A stretch of 64,000 nt of DNA from Mermis nigrescens (lineage: Eukaryota > Nematoda > Enoplea > Mermithida > Mermithidae). Position numbers and translations under genes: made by a program. Below the pieces are notes generated by a model that did not search any database, was not told the origin of the DNA, and saw only the letters and a program-made list of their open reading frames with translations. Location: NCBI GenBank assembly GCA_036768485.1, contig JAVLUZ010000143.1, forward strand, positions 4,888,346 to 4,952,345, given 5' to 3'. This document shows, piece by piece, positions 1-12,149 of the stretch (its first letter is position 1; each line of letters begins with the position of its first letter).

Positions 1-9
1 GTTGCATCC

Positions 10-125
<116 letters not shown>

Positions 126-299
126 ACAAAAAGACCGACATCGAATTTTTTAGTTATCCATCGATTAAAAAAAACCGCACCTCCCAGATGTGTGCCGTTA
201 TAGCTGTGAGGGGGGAACAAATTTCGCACTCGCTGTGATAAACATATAAGAAAAAAGGAGGCCAAGTATGTATATTATAGGTAGCGCTATCGCGCTACC

Positions 300-620
300 T
301 ACGATATAATTATACATATCCGCATACATGTAAGAGGGGGGATGAAGGTATCCCCCACCCAAAGTCGGACGTTTCCCATCCCCCAAAGCCAAAAAATTTT
401 TAACCCCCATTTTGAGAAGAAAATAGATTTTTTGGGTCGTTTTTAGGCTTTGTTTGGCCATTTTCGGCCAGAAATTAGAGGTTATTTACCCCCCCCCTCC
501 TAAAATTGGCCGGGGACCCCCTCCCAAAATTTCGAGCCGTTTACATGTATGGATATCCGTATAACGTTATATGTACACAGGTTTGTCAGGGGAGGGTGGT
601 GGGGGATTAGGGCCTCCTCC
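300..620. repeat. C-run repeat family fragments (CCCCC ... ACATGTATG)
   Basis: Degenerate copies of an interspersed family with C-rich runs, AAAATTTTTGACCC strings and ACATGTAAG/ACATGTATG ends. The same family is seen at 3060-3610, 6830-6915, 9760-9890, 16690-16810 and 43410-44003. No coding content. Confidence 0.6.
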
Positions 621-1057
621 CCCAAATGAAAAAAATTAATGATTTTTCACAAGAATCCTTCATGGAAAAAATGAAAATTCTTTAGTGAACGACCACCAAA
701 TGTAGTTTTAGCACTTCTGAGCTAGTCAATTCAGAATTTTTCGGATGTCTTACTTTTTCCACTTATGCTTAACATCTAAGAAGGAAGCCCGGACAAGAAC
801 CAAGCATATTAAATACGTTGGTATTTTAAATTATCGAGCTATCAATTTACGTCTACAAAAAAAGGCATTAAATTTAGCAGAAAGTACGCTTTAAATGAAA
901 GTTGAATGGTGCTAATGAGAACCTTGGCCATTAGTACGACCTCCTAGTCAGTAAAGGACTTTTCAGGCAAAAGTTTTGTAAGTTTTAACGCTTTTTAACC
1001 AATATATGTATTATTCAGTCGGATTCCAAAAAAATTTCATCGTTCAGTTACCATACA

Positions 1058-1290
1058 TCATCGGAGGGAGAGGGGGGGGTTGAAAAGGGTTTTCACCTTC
1101 CACAGAATTAGCGATTCTGCAAGTTTCCAAAAATTTCCTGAATTCTTGTCAACCTTCGGCTTTCTGACGAAGAAAACACACAAAATTTTCAACATGGCGT
1201 GAAACATCCAAAAATGTGGATACTCGTATTTTACCGTCATAAAGAGAAACGACGCGGTGAACGGCATTAAACACCGAATGCCTTTTAGAT
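1058..1290. repeat. Diverged fragment of the CACCCCCAGAATT repeat family
   Basis: Resembles the better copies at 26520-26870 and 32930-33325: a G/C run, then AGAATT-GCGATT-C-AAGTTTCC. It is followed (1340-1450) by a worn end of the CAGTGTTTTTT hAT-like family. No gene seen between 640 and 2070. Confidence 0.4.
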
Positions 1291-2069
1291 TCAATTTTTA
1301 ACATTATGAAGGCTTACAGAACGGATAAATATTAATTCCGGTGCCGAGAACTTTTTAAAATTTTTGACGTCTTTACTAGTCTTGTTCCCCAAAAACCTTC
1401 GGACATCGGCAAACACGGTACCGGAAAGTTTTGCACATCGAGAAAATCTCCGCTGAATAATACATGTACATGGTCATAGTCTTAAGGGTATTGGAAAATT
1501 TCAAAATTAGCTTATAATTATTTTGCTACCTACATATATATTTATTCAACGCTATCATGTTTATTTTGCACAACTTAGGTACGAGTAAATAGAACGTTTG
1601 CATGTAAATTTACATATTGTATTTAGGCATTCTTGTCAAAATTTTAAACACCCAAAATTAGACAAAGCACGTAATCAATTTCCCAAAGACTGTAGGTAAC
1701 GTAAGTTTTAAATAAAATATTTTGCGCTAGACCGTACCCTATCAAACTACTCTTCGGTGTGGGTCAGTCAGTGATGTTATTCATGGTGGGCCATAAAGAA
1801 ACAAATTGCCTATCGAACCATACTTTCCCAAGGTCAAGAGTTGAGGGAGGGGTGAAATCCCAAACCGGGGGACCAGCAAATTAAGTGATGTATTATTATT
1901 AGCCGACACTATTTTTTGTACGAGCTTCTTTGTGCATGTACAAAGATCTCCGAAAAGGTCTTGTATGAGCGAACAAATTTTTGTAGATATATTATATAAA
2001 TATATGTTTAATTATACACATTTTAAAATACTACTAGTGTGTGACCTGCGACCGGCATGCAGTTATAAA

Positions 2070-2468
2070 CAGTGTTTTTTTTGCACAAGGTACCTTTGCA
2101 CATGTACAAAGATGGTACCCAAAGTCTTTGTACATTTTGTACATGCACATTTTTGTGTACTATAATATGGTACAGTAGCGATTTTAGTGTGGTAAAACAG
2201 GATTTTTCGACCTTTGGTACCTAGTGTATTTTAGCTAATTTCTAGGTTTCTGAATATTTGACATTCTTCCATTCTAAATAAAATTCTACCATTTTAAAGA
2301 TATATAGGGCAGACAATTACTGATTTCGGGCGAAGTGCCGGAATTTTTTGGGAATTTTACATCTTTTTACAGTTTTTGTCCCCCAAAAATCTTTGTACAT
2401 GTACAAAGACGGTCCTGAAAAGTCTTTGTACATCGGGAAAAATCCTTGCCGAATACAGAAAAACCGTG
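2070..2468 (+). mobile_element. hAT-like non-autonomous element, CAGTGTTTTTT family
   Basis: Starts CAGTGTTTTTTTTGCACAAG and ends with GAATACAGAAAAACCGTG. The flanking octamers GTTATAAA and GTCCTAAA match at six of eight positions, a worn 8-bp duplication. The interior carries the TGTACATGTACAAAGA motif shared by all copies. Confidence 0.75.
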
Positions 2469-3059
2469 GTCCTAAATGTGATAATTCGACCTGAATTGAG
2501 TTGATAATATTAGTTCGGCGTGAAGCGCCGAAATTTTCATGAGCTTTTGATGGAATTTTCAAATAAAACTCGACTGAGAAAGCTGAAACATCTTGTACTA
2601 AAAACTCAGAAATATAACAGAAATTGTAATATGCCAATTAAATCTTGTAATAAGCACCAGTGTGCTTATAAATCCAATGCAACATCAAGACAAATTGGTC
2701 AATTTCATCTTTGAACGGCAAAAAAGTGCAAAGTGATTAAATAGTACTTATTTTTTGCATAAAATTTTTAAAAAACAGTAGAAAGAGATACAAAAGATGT
2801 TTGAATCTGCATAAATATGCCTAGATTACACAAAGATTGATTTTGGAGTGTTTAATGCCCCTGCTTAAATCTAAATACATTATATTAGCGATATTTTGCG
2901 CGAAGCGCCGAAATTTTTTGAAATTTCCTGAAAAATACTGAAAAAACGTTAAAATTAATATCACTTTGCCGCCACAGAAAGTATTTTAACATTGTATAAA
3001 AATGGCTCCAAAGTTAAATGCATGAGCCGAAATAGATTTTTGGCGAAAACCTGCATTTT

Positions 3060-3610
3060 TTGTCCATTTTTAGGTGCGTTTTTGCGATTTTCGGCCAAAA
3101 ATTTTTGGGCATTTGCCCCCCCTAAAATGGCCGAAAACCATACGTGTAACAGGGGGCTTTAAGGAACTCTTCACCCAGGGTTGGACGTCTTCCCCACACT
3201 CCTCAACGACAGAAAATTTTGACCCACCCTCCCCAATTTTTAGCAAAAACTTGCGCTTTTTGGCTATTTTTAGGTGTTTCCGCCACTTTTGGCCAAAAAA
3301 CGAGCCACTGACTCACCCCTAAAAAGGCCGAGAGATATACATGTAAGAGATGGCTTGGGCCATCCAACCCATGCTTTTAAGTCCCGAACCCCCTCAATCA
3401 AAAAATTTTTGACCACCCTCCCCATTTTTGGCAAAAACTTGCGCTTTTTTTGGCTATTTTTAGGTGTTTTTGCGATTTTTGACCTAAAATTGGAGTCCCT
3501 AACCCCCCTCCTTCTAAAAATGACCAGGGACCCCTACCCAAAATTTCCAGCCGTTACATGTATGCCGAGGACCCCCTCTCCCGAAATTTTGAGCTGTTAC
3601 ATGCATGTTT
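3060..3610 (+). repeat. Three degenerate head-to-tail units of the C-run family
   Basis: The string with CAAAAACTTGCGCTTTTTTG followed by GGCTATTTTTAGGTG recurs about every 180 bp, each unit ending with a C-rich run and a variant of ACATGTAAC/ACATGTATG. ORFs here are side effects of the repeat. Confidence 0.65.
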
Positions 3611-3825
3611 TATAGAGATAGTTTGTCTATTTACTCTTGCATACATTCAAAAATACTGTATCACTTCGTGAAATTCTAATAGTTAGGTGCACTTCTGCCA
3701 TACTAAAAATTAAGTTCAAAAAAGTTCAAGAATTTTTCACCAAAAATCGTCTGACAGTGACATGAGTCTTGGACCTTGAGGGGGTAATACCCCCTCACCC
3801 CCTATGGGAATGTGTGTATCGGACC

Positions 3826-4435
3826 TTGTAACTTCGTAACGACGAGATTAAATGAAATGCGACTTGCTTTGATAAAAAGCCTGCCATCACTGTATTCTAA
3901 AACTAAAGTGACAATTATGCTTATCGCTTTGCTCGGAAGCTGCACACAATTTAGCAAAAGTCGTTTTTCCAAGTCATGAAAGCATCTGTCAGAAACATTA
4001 ATTGTATCAATTGTTGCCTGTAAGTTTGCAGCACTCTATGACAGATGAGTAAAATTTGTTTTTAAGACACTTTATTTAGCTATCACTGAACTAATTTGCT
4101 TTGCAGCATTATGGGTTATTGTAAAAAATAATCAAGCTTTAATCAAAAGTTGCACGTTCCGGCAACTGCATGCTAATTAGTTAAAAACGTTTATGATAAA
4201 TGTAGCGACCCGTAGTAAAATGCATTTGTCTCACACAGATTAGACCAATCAAAATCAAAATGAATTTATTATTGAACAAATACTTTTACTATATCGTTTA
4301 GAGCAGACCGCGCTTAATTATCTGTTTCTGTAAAGATAGCTTATCTTATGCAGTGAACTGCATTAAATTTGGTCGAGTATTTGCGAAGTTACAAGGACCA
4401 ATATGCGATTTGTTTTTTATAGTCCGCCCTGTATA
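3826..4435. mobile_element. TA-type DNA element, 5' end lost
   Basis: Closely resembles the outer element at 20703-24758: GACCTTGTAACTTCGTAACG near the left end, GTCGTTTTTCCAAGT inside, and ATGCGATTTGTTTTTTATAG then CCGCCCTGTATA at the right. No transposase ORF is present. Confidence 0.6.
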
Positions 4436-4700
4436 ATCCTGGTTCACAGAGTGTTCGCATATATTTCTGTTTTCTGTCCTTGGAAAAAACGAGTTATAGT
4501 AATTTCAACTTCCCAGCTTCAGGGTCTAGTATTCCAATAACCTTAAAATACCCTGTGTGCACGTATGTGCTGAATACAAAAAATATGGTCAATACGAATA
4601 GTCTCTCGAGTCTTTAATTTTGCGCACTAACTGACGATATGGACAAATAAGCTAAATTTCCCAACATTATGCTAGCAGTGGAGACCAAACAGCTGCATAC

Positions 4701-4888
4701 CTGACCCCGCCTCGATAGTGAATCAGCTGCTGCAGTATGCCCATTAGTCATGCCTGCATTAGAGTCGGCGATGTCTTGGCGACCTCTTACGTGAACACTA
4801 ACTTCATAAGGTTCTGTTTTGCTGAGAATCGTTATGCTGATCAAATCGCTACTCTCAACAAAGGAGGGCAGTAATGGGTTCTGGAAAT
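4701..4888 (-). CDS. Tudor protein exon (C-terminal part of repeat)
   Basis: The acceptor is ATTCTAG|AT and the donor CAG|GTATGC in phase 0. It encodes NFQNPLLPSFVESSDLISIT and then KTEPYEVSVHVRGRQDIA. It continues the Tudor-SN-like fold, then a linker. The next exon toward lower coordinates was not identified within the window. Confidence 0.75.
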
Positions 4889-7372
4889 CTAGAATATTAA
4901 ACCAAGCAAAATAGGGTAATCAATCATACATACACATAGGGGGACCCCCTGAAGGGTCAGCCGGGCAGGTACTGTCCGGCGATTTTGAGCTGATGGAACG
5001 CTTTTTGCATCATTTTTGAGATCAAAAGCAGTAAAAACGTCATAATTTTTCCGGCGCTTGGCGCCAGATTAGTACTTTTAAGTACTTTTTACTCGAAAAG
5101 CGCTCAGAATTGATAAATTTTGCATTTATCGATGTTAAAAGTGATATAATGCTGTCAAATAGACTAAACATGCTTTTAAAATGCGATATTACCACGAAAA
5201 AACGTTTTATAATCTATTTTGATCCTTAAAACAGCAAAAAAGTCGTTAACGTCAAATTAAATGTTTTGGATTTTCGGGATTTAACCCCTGCCGACCCTGA
5301 CCTTGTGCGCCTCTGTAATCAATCCTTTGTATATTTACGTACGTACGTCACGTCTTATAACCTGTTGAAGATAACTGCTGAAGAAATTTAAAAAAATTAA
5401 TTTTATGAAATCGTGACCAATGCAACAAAAGAAGAGAAGAAACACCGAATCGTTATTATTATTTTAATTGTTATTTTATCATTACAGTACCTATTTACAT
5501 ATCCTAAATTTTAACCATTTACATTACTGCTATGTACGCACATACATATGTACATATTATGCAGGATTGTTTCACGTGTTGCATTATGTAGGTGCAGTGA
5601 ATGACGGAATGTAAGAATTTAATACACTGGCAAAAAATAATGATAGAAATTGCACATAACCGAAAACGACGAGCGTCAGGATTTAAATTTATTCTATGTC
5701 GCTTTACATTAATATCTGCTTTTATTGAAAATCCACTAAAGTAAGCATCTATAGCTGTTATTACGAGATTATTCTAAAAACTCAAATACATATCTATGTA
5801 AGCATGCATGGATAATAAATTATTTTTTATCAGCAAGGGCAGTCAGTACAACAGGGCCTTTGCTTTTGAAAAATTGCCCAATGTTAATTTCGGAGCCTAA
5901 TTGACTGTTTTGCAAATCATGATTTCAATGACTTTTGAAGTTGCTTCCACTGCTCTCTACTCTATGAACAAAATAGGAATAATGCGTTCTTCAATAACAA
6001 CATTGGAAAGTTGCCTTGTCAAAACTCATCTAAATACATAAGCTTATTTCAAAACAACATCTATAAGCTCAAAAAGAATGTGAAACCGTGCCAGGAGTCT
6101 ACTTTTACAATTTTTAATTTTTAGCTGTACTGCTTAATTCGAGTCTCCCTTAGCCAGGCTCATGTCAATTAAATACTTAAAATGTATTAGTATCATGCCA
6201 TTTTACTAGCTAATTTGCATAAATAAGCTAAAGGTGGCACAAGTTCGGCCAAAGAGCGCGTCAGCGGCTTAACATTTTCCAAATTTGTCATCTGTTTGTT
6301 GCCATAATCAACGAAATGGACGATGCTATAACTCGTATCGATCAAGCGAGCTCTATACCATCTAAATAAAATCATTTTCACGATTTTAAAATAGAAGCCA
6401 ACGACAAGATTGTGCGAGCAGAGATTTTTCAAAAAGGCGACCAACTCCCAACTCCAAATCACTTTCACACATCTTGCACAAACTAGCAATGTTTCTATGC
6501 TACGATTTAGGGTTTTTCCATTTTTATTTGAGAATTTATGCCTAATTTCAGAAATATTAAGCAAAATTTTTACAGCAGAGTGGTGCTTTGTGTTCAGCTC
6601 AAAATCAATTGAGCTTTTCGAGTATTAATACAATTTCATTTTTACATGTACTTCCACGCTTAGTCAGGCTGATCAGTAAGGGATGAGTGAAATCCAAAAC
6701 TGTGAACACGGAAGCGTACAATATAGGATTTTTAATACAAGTTGAATTTACAAGATCATGTTGAAATCCCCAGGAATCAAATAATTTCGGGCAAAATCAT
6801 TCGATATTATCTTTTTTAACAAAAATCAGGGGAAGGAGGGTTCAGACTTTGGGGGGGATATGGAGACGGCCAACTTTGGGTGGGGGATATCCCATGTCTC
6901 AGTTACATGTCTGACAGGACCTATTATCGAGAAAGGCATTCATCGTTAAATCAAGCGTAGAAATGACTATAAATAATGCTGAGCTGATATTAGTACTAAG
7001 ATATTCAATTTTCGCATATTTTTCGAAGTGTTAATAGAGCACTGCAGAATTCACCAGATGTATCCCGTACATGCTTCTTACTTTAGAATTTTCATTTAAT
7101 TACTTATTATCTTTGAGGTATTTAGCAGCACACGGCGATCCATTGCAGTACGCCGTCGTCCGAGTAATAGATGGAAAATTGAGTGTATCATATAATTCGT
7201 TCATGTTGTGCTGAAGATCGCGCAAAATTTCGACCGAAGAAAGACACTGGAAATAAAAATTGACCCAATCGTCGCCATAAGTCACTACGCCTTCCATTTG
7301 CTCGCCCACACATACACTTTGATCATCGTATGTCATCGCTATCTCATCGTCCACGCATTCTAATCGCATAGA
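4701..7372 (-). CDS. Tudor-domain protein gene, partial (three firm exons)
   Basis: This is part of a multi-exon Tudor protein. Such proteins bind symmetrically methylated arginines on Piwi-class proteins and organise germ granules and piRNA processing. Exons 7104-7372, 6207-6361 and 4701-4888 join in phase. Together they give an extended Tudor repeat: a lead-in (VGEQMEGVVTYGDDWVNFYF), the AxYxxDxxWYRA core split across an intron (AKYLKDNK|WYRARLID), the aromatic-cage strand VHFVDYGN, and the trailing PPLAYLCKLANFQNPLLP. The gene lies downstream of KIF3B in the same orientation. Its 5' and 3' ends were not found. Which TDRD family member it is cannot be told from this fragment. Confidence 0.85.
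4925..5320 (-). repeat. Interspersed repeat R (GCGCACAAGGTCAGGG end), reverse copy
   Basis: The same family occurs in plus orientation at 9465-9755 and 42930-43110. Shared strings include AACAGTTAATTTAACG, AAAACGTTTTTTCGTGGTAA and ATCGCATTTTAAA. Not assigned to a class. A palindrome CCGGCGCTTGGCGCC lies at 5050. Confidence 0.65.
5325..6206. other. Intron sequence of the Tudor gene, nothing else recognised
   Basis: AT-rich sequence between Tudor exons, with no readable gene, TIR pair or tandem repeat. Confidence 0.5.
6207..6361 (-). CDS. Tudor protein exon (Tudor core)
   Basis: The acceptor is TTATTTAG|A and the donor GCTA|GTAAAA in phase 1. It encodes WYRARLIDTSYSIVHFVDYG followed by NKQMTNLENVKPL and PPLAYLCKLA. 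W-Y-R-A, F-V-D-Y-G-N and the NV/LKPL strand are the conserved Tudor positions, including aromatic-cage residues. Confidence 0.9.
7104..7372 (-). CDS. Tudor protein exon (N-terminal half of extended Tudor repeat)
   Basis: The acceptor is TTGCCTAG|T and the donor AA|GTAATT in phase 2. It encodes SMRLECVDDEIAM, VCVGEQMEGVVTYGDDWVNF and a helix with NMNELYDTLNFPS, then CAAKYLKDNK. The 89 codons are open and joined to the next exon in frame. Confidence 0.85.
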
Positions 7373-7419
7373 CTAGGCAAGAAAAATATATTATAGTTTA
7401 CAAGAAAACAAACAACGTG

Positions 7420-7755
7420 CACATTGAGGGGGTATCCCTGAAATTTTAAAAGCATACCCCCTCAGGCTATTTTCCCCAAAACATATTGCTAAAACCATGA
7501 AAAAGCGTCAAACGACGTCTGCCAGTATAATTTTAGGTACAAATACTTATTTTTCGAGCAGCAGAGTGTCCAACTCATTCCTATTGTTTTCATGCAAATT
7601 TAGCCACAAAAATTCATGAAGAATAAGATACAATGAATTAAGCATTAGAATTTGACATTATATATTAGAATTAAAAGCTCCTTTACCTCTTCCCAAGAAA
7701 ACTCCGATTAATCCCCCAGAACTTTCGACCATGTGCATGTATGTGCAAGCATGAT
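7420..7755 (+). repeat. Interspersed repeat shared with 47530-47990
   Basis: Both copies have GGTATCCC, GCATACCCCCTCAGG, CCAGTATAAT..., GTCCACTCATTC-like and GAATAAGATA..ATGAATTAA segments in the same order. Class unknown. Confidence 0.55.
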
Positions 7756-8385
7756 GCAGAAAAGTGGGAAACAGAAGCAATCGTTCAACGATTTGTAAAA
7801 CCATCCCTGTAATTATATTTTCACTGCATACGTTTCAACTTTCTGTGAGGTAGGAGGAGCATACATAGGTGTGCAGGAACAAACTTTCAAGGACATGAAT
7901 AAATAGAAACACTTGAAGATAGCTTAGCGTATTGTAGAATACAGTTCTACGCAGCGACAAAATGATGGTATTGCTTTAGAAACATCATTTTGAGCACTTT
8001 TGGCAAATATAACTTTTTTGAACTCACAAACAAATGTACATAGCTAAGCTAAATAGCTCTTTTGGAATACAAGAATATTTAGTGAGAAAAATTTAAAAAA
8101 TAAAGAATATTGAAAAAATAAAGAATATTCAGTCGAGAAAATATGGTATGTTTAATAACATCTTTATATTTACAGTATGTTTGTTTCTGAGTTTAGAAAG
8201 GCCGTATAGCTAATTTTCTGAGCCCAAAAAAGGCTATATAGCGATGTCTTTTGGGCCGAAATTGCTACGAGTTTTCATAGCTCGGCGGAGGTAATACCTA
8301 AACCCCCATATGTCCTTATATGAGTAGGAAAAATAAACGAGAAATTGTGTTACTTTATCTTAAACTTCCGTTCTAGTAATTTTCA

Positions 8386-8665
8386 TTGCTCGTTATAAAG
8401 TCCCCCATAGGTGGGCAGCACCGAAATTCTGGGGAAAGGGGGGTGAAAAAATTTCTGGGGAGGGTGAAAAATTTTTTAAAGGTCAAAAATTGTCTTAAAA
8501 GTGGTTGTATGGCAAAAAACACCATTTTCGACGTTTCTCGTCGAGCACTATCCAATGGCATCAAAAAATTGCTAAAAAAGCAAAAAAAATTTCGGGGGGT
8601 GGGTATTTCAACTTCTGGGGGAAGGGTTTGCATACCCCCAAACCCCCACGCCCATGTGTGGTCCC
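8386..8665 (+). repeat. Interspersed repeat with GGTGGGCAGCACCGAAATTC
   Basis: Further copies are at 30770-30995 (reverse) and 44775-45010. Each has a strand of G runs, AAAAACACCATTTT..ACGTTTC, a GAGCACTATCCA box and a CCCCCAAACCCCC end. The long ORFs on both strands here come from the repeat. Confidence 0.65.
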
Positions 8666-8764
8666 AGCACGATGTCTAAAATAGCTAAGGACTGGTTAAA
8701 GTCTTTCTAAATAATGCTTCTTTTCTCAAACATCCAAAAATATCTTAACATTTATTCGTCTTAC

Positions 8765-8913
8765 CATGACAATAAATTGTAACAGAACGGCAGCTTGGAA
8801 ACGCTGGAGCCTGCCCACGAATTCCTTTCAGTAGATTCACTAAATCTAAAAACAATTGACCGAATCGCACACCCAGCCGAGCACTTAATGGTTAGGGAAT
8901 ACGGCTGCGCAGT
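8765..8913 (-). CDS. Possible upstream exon of the Tudor gene
   Basis: A 149-bp segment bounded by TTTGCAG|A and G|GTAAGA. One frame is open: TAQPYSLTIKCSAGCAIRSI and then a serine-rich part. The PYSLTIKC string resembles the strand after a Tudor core. Its phase does not join directly to the exon at 7372, so an intervening exon would be needed. Confidence 0.35.
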
Positions 8914-9464
8914 CTGCAAAGAAATTTGTGTAATGTTAGATTAAACTACTTATTCTCAACAGTCAACAAAGTTTTCATGTTTGCCACATGAGTGCTGACT
9001 ATCTTGTCTCGAAGAAATATAATATGAAACTATGTATAAACGGAGACGAGCCATGCATCATACTCGAGCATCCTCGTTCAGATTTAGACTGAAATTTCGG
9101 CCCTTCAATGAGTGAAATCGTTGTCCGTTTATTCAGAATACATAACTAGCATTCAACAAGACATTGTCCATAACCGGACTATGAACAAAGTGTATTTAAG
9201 CCAAAAACTTATCTCCTGTTTAAATGTAACACGAAGGGTAGAATAGATGCATGCAAATTCGATTATAATCAGAATGTTGAGATTTTAATTATTATCGAAT
9301 TTTGGTAAAAACTTACGTTTTGAAGTTTTTTTGCTGTTCCAAAGCAAAAAATGACATGTGAGATATCCTCTTTAGTCTTACCACATGTTTTATGTCATTT
9401 ATAACTAAAAGTCTCGTTTTTAAAATGAGTCGGAAATATGCGTGGTGGTTCTAGGGTTCATTAA

Positions 9465-9755
9465 CCCATAGATGCACAAAGTCAGGGTCGGCAGTGGGGT
9501 AGTGAAATCCCAGAAATACAAAACAGTTAATTTAATTTTCACTATTTCTTTGTCGTATAAATGATGCGAAATGATCGAAATAGCCTATAAAACGTTTTTT
9601 CATGGTATGGTAATATCGCATTTTAAAAGCGTTTTTATTCCATTTTGACTGCCTAGTACTTATATTGTTTTTTAACACTGAAAAAATACACAAATTGATC
9701 GAATTTTAGGTGGTTTTTTTCACTAAAAAGTACTTAAAGGCTTACTTGTAACAGC
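9465..9755 (+). repeat. Interspersed repeat R, forward copy
   Basis: Same family as 4925-5320 and 42930-43110, beginning GATGCACAAAGTCAGGGTCGG. It is followed at 9760-9890 by a C-run family fragment. Confidence 0.6.
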
Positions 9756-10009
9756 TTGAAATTTCAGGAACGGGGGTCTCCGACCATTTCTGGGGAAGGC
9801 AAGGCGGTGAATGGCCTCTAATTTTTGTCCAAAAACAGCCAAAAAAACAACCAAAAATCGCAAGTTTTTCCGAAAAATGGGGTGTCTAAAATATTCAATG
9901 TATCACATGCTACGAACTGCATACATACGTTTTCACCGGATACTACTTGCTGTTTACGTACTTATAACGTGGCTAGCTTAATACATATGTGAACCAGCTA
10001 CACCAATAC

Positions 10010-10765
10010 TAGAGATGAAAATCCGGGTTGGCATTTTTGACCCGCAATAGTCAGGGTAGCAGTCAACCTGCAGGGTCCAATCCGCAGCGCGTGCATGTCA
10101 GAGGTCTGTTCGCCCGACCTGACCCATAAAAACCATGAGGATTTTGATCGGTTTGTTACTGATTCGTAACAACAAGACAAATTTCATAGATGGCCACGAA
10201 ATTTGATTTTACTTGCGTTTTTTAAGCGTCAAAATGGAAGTTTTACTTTAAATTTTACCCTAAAAAAATCGGGCTTCACTTTTTTTAAAGAAATAGGATG
10301 GGCCTATTGTAAACTGCGGAATTGCCTCTACACTAAATTTTTTGCAAATCTTTAACCGTTTTAGACTTCAACCGCAGTTTCATAAGAGCAGGCAATAGAG
10401 TGCCTACCCAAAGAAAAATGATGGATTCGAAGCGAAGTAGCTGAAGGCACCTATTGGCATTATTACCAATTCCCATTAAAATCTACTTACCTTTAAATAA
10501 TTTCATTTGCCGGAAGATTTTGGCCTTGTTACAGTGCTAAAATGTTAAAAAAACTGCAACGGAGTGAAATAATAAAAGATAGAATGCAGTCGATTCGTGA
10601 CTTTGAGTCATTTTCAGGCACTTTTGCGGATAAATATGGGATTTTAAACTCTGAAAATCTAGTGTTCAACCAGACTGAAAAATCCAAACCCGCGACCCAA
10701 CGAGTTCTGCATTCTGCCGACCCAAACCGCGGATTGGGTTTTGAGGCCCGAAAAGTTCATCTCTA
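10010..10765. mobile_element. hAT-like element with TAGAGATGAA termini
   Basis: Left end TAGAGATGAAAATCCGGGTT and right end GGCCCGAAAAGTTCATCTCTA are inverted copies. TAGAGATG-type ends are usual in the hAT superfamily. Both ends carry GACCC/GGGTC-rich subterminal blocks. Flanking octamers ACCAATAC and ACCATCGG match only partly. Confidence 0.65.
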
Positions 10766-11083
10766 ACCATCGGGCCGGCGCAGTGTTGCCAACTCTGAAA
10801 AGACCAACCGGACATACCAACATTCAAAACCGGACAAAACCGGACAAGAGCACAGTTAAATTCCGGACAAAACTGGACAAACAATGTATACACTTGATAA
10901 ATAACAAAGCGGCTAAAATTTATTCAAATCAACTATTGCACTTAAATATCTACCACATTGAACGCATTTTGCACATTAAACAAGGCTTCATCAGAAAGTT
11001 ATAACGATTCATTAAGGCACACGATATCATCATCAAAAATGCTACGACCGTACATTTTAGTGTTAAACAATTTAAGCATTGGA

Positions 11084-11458
11084 TCAGTAACAGTGAAGGT
11101 GCAACGATTCTCGCCCTTCCAACACAGTAAAAAACGAACACGTATATAATAAAGCATCAGTAGTTTTGACATCTAAGCGATTTCGTAGTTTGGTCTTCAG
11201 CAAACTTAATACAGAAATACCCCGTTCAACGCTAGCATTAGAAAAGGGAAGACTTAAAGCAGACAATGCAAATGAGGCTTTAAAACTAATGGCTTTAATG
11301 TGCTTGGCCGTTTTAACATGATTAAGAAGAGCATCGTGTTTTGCGGGTAGATTAGCAGAACATAATTTACAGTGAGCAGAACCGATTGAGCCTTCTACTA
11401 GCCACGATTTGAAATTTGGTTCCCGAACACCGTTTTTTCCCAGCGATTTCGTTGACAT
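11084..11458 (-). pseudogene. hAT transposase remnant: BED finger joined to dimerisation domain
   Basis: The ORF joins an N-terminal zinc-finger-like part (FKSWLVEGSIGSAHCKLCSA with HDALLNHVKTAKH, a C..C...H....H pattern) directly to a C-terminal hAT dimerisation motif (LPFSNASVERGISVLSLLKT and KLRNRLDVKTTDALL). The catalytic middle is missing, so it is an internally deleted, non-functional copy. Its first codons come from the CACCG-ended element inserted at 11428. Confidence 0.85.
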
Positions 11459-12149
11459 TATAGACCAGACCCAAAATTTTTCCCCACTTTTTCCAACCTT
11501 TTTCCACGTTTTTTAAGAGGTCTAAAAATATTTAAAATAGACCCCCTGTATTAAAAAATCAGTGTTTTTTAAGTAGAAAATCCTATGTGCTCATGTAATA
11601 GCAGTGTTTGATGTACTTTTTGTATAAAAATTTGGCTAAACTTTACTTCATGGTGTGAACGGAAAATTTGCAGATGTATGTATAAAGGAACGATATTGGT
11701 TGAAATGAGGACATACAAAAAGAAAGTGCGGAAAACAAATTTCATGGAAAACGGACCAATATTGGTGAAGATAGAGTTACGGTACTTTACTTTGTCATAA
11801 ATGCACCCAGATGGCAGGCAATGTAAGCGAGAATATAAATGTGGATCTGGGGTGTTTCAAAAACTAGGGCATCAGGGAAAAGTCTGTGGCGATGTGAGCA
11901 AAAAGGATTGAACAAGTTACTCCGGATATAGCTACATTAAAGTGGGTATTTTACTGTTTACCAAAATGTTCCGAATTTGGGCTAAAAACATATTTATCTG
12001 ACATTTTCAAGGTCGCTGATCACAGAAGAAATAACCTTTATTGCGCAAAAAATTTTTGTTTGAAAATTTTTAAATTTGAAAAAACAATTTTTTGCATATT
12101 TTTTCAGTCATTTTACTTGATAAGATATGTGAAAATTCAAGTTTCTGCT

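Noticed and set aside
8373..8679. Overlapping ORFs on both strands
   Set aside because: They fall within an interspersed repeat also found at 30770 and 44775, where the frames are not conserved.
11084..11458. Host ZBED-type gene
   Set aside because: It lies inside a hAT element, lacks the catalytic region and its start is supplied by another insertion, so it is a transposase remnant.
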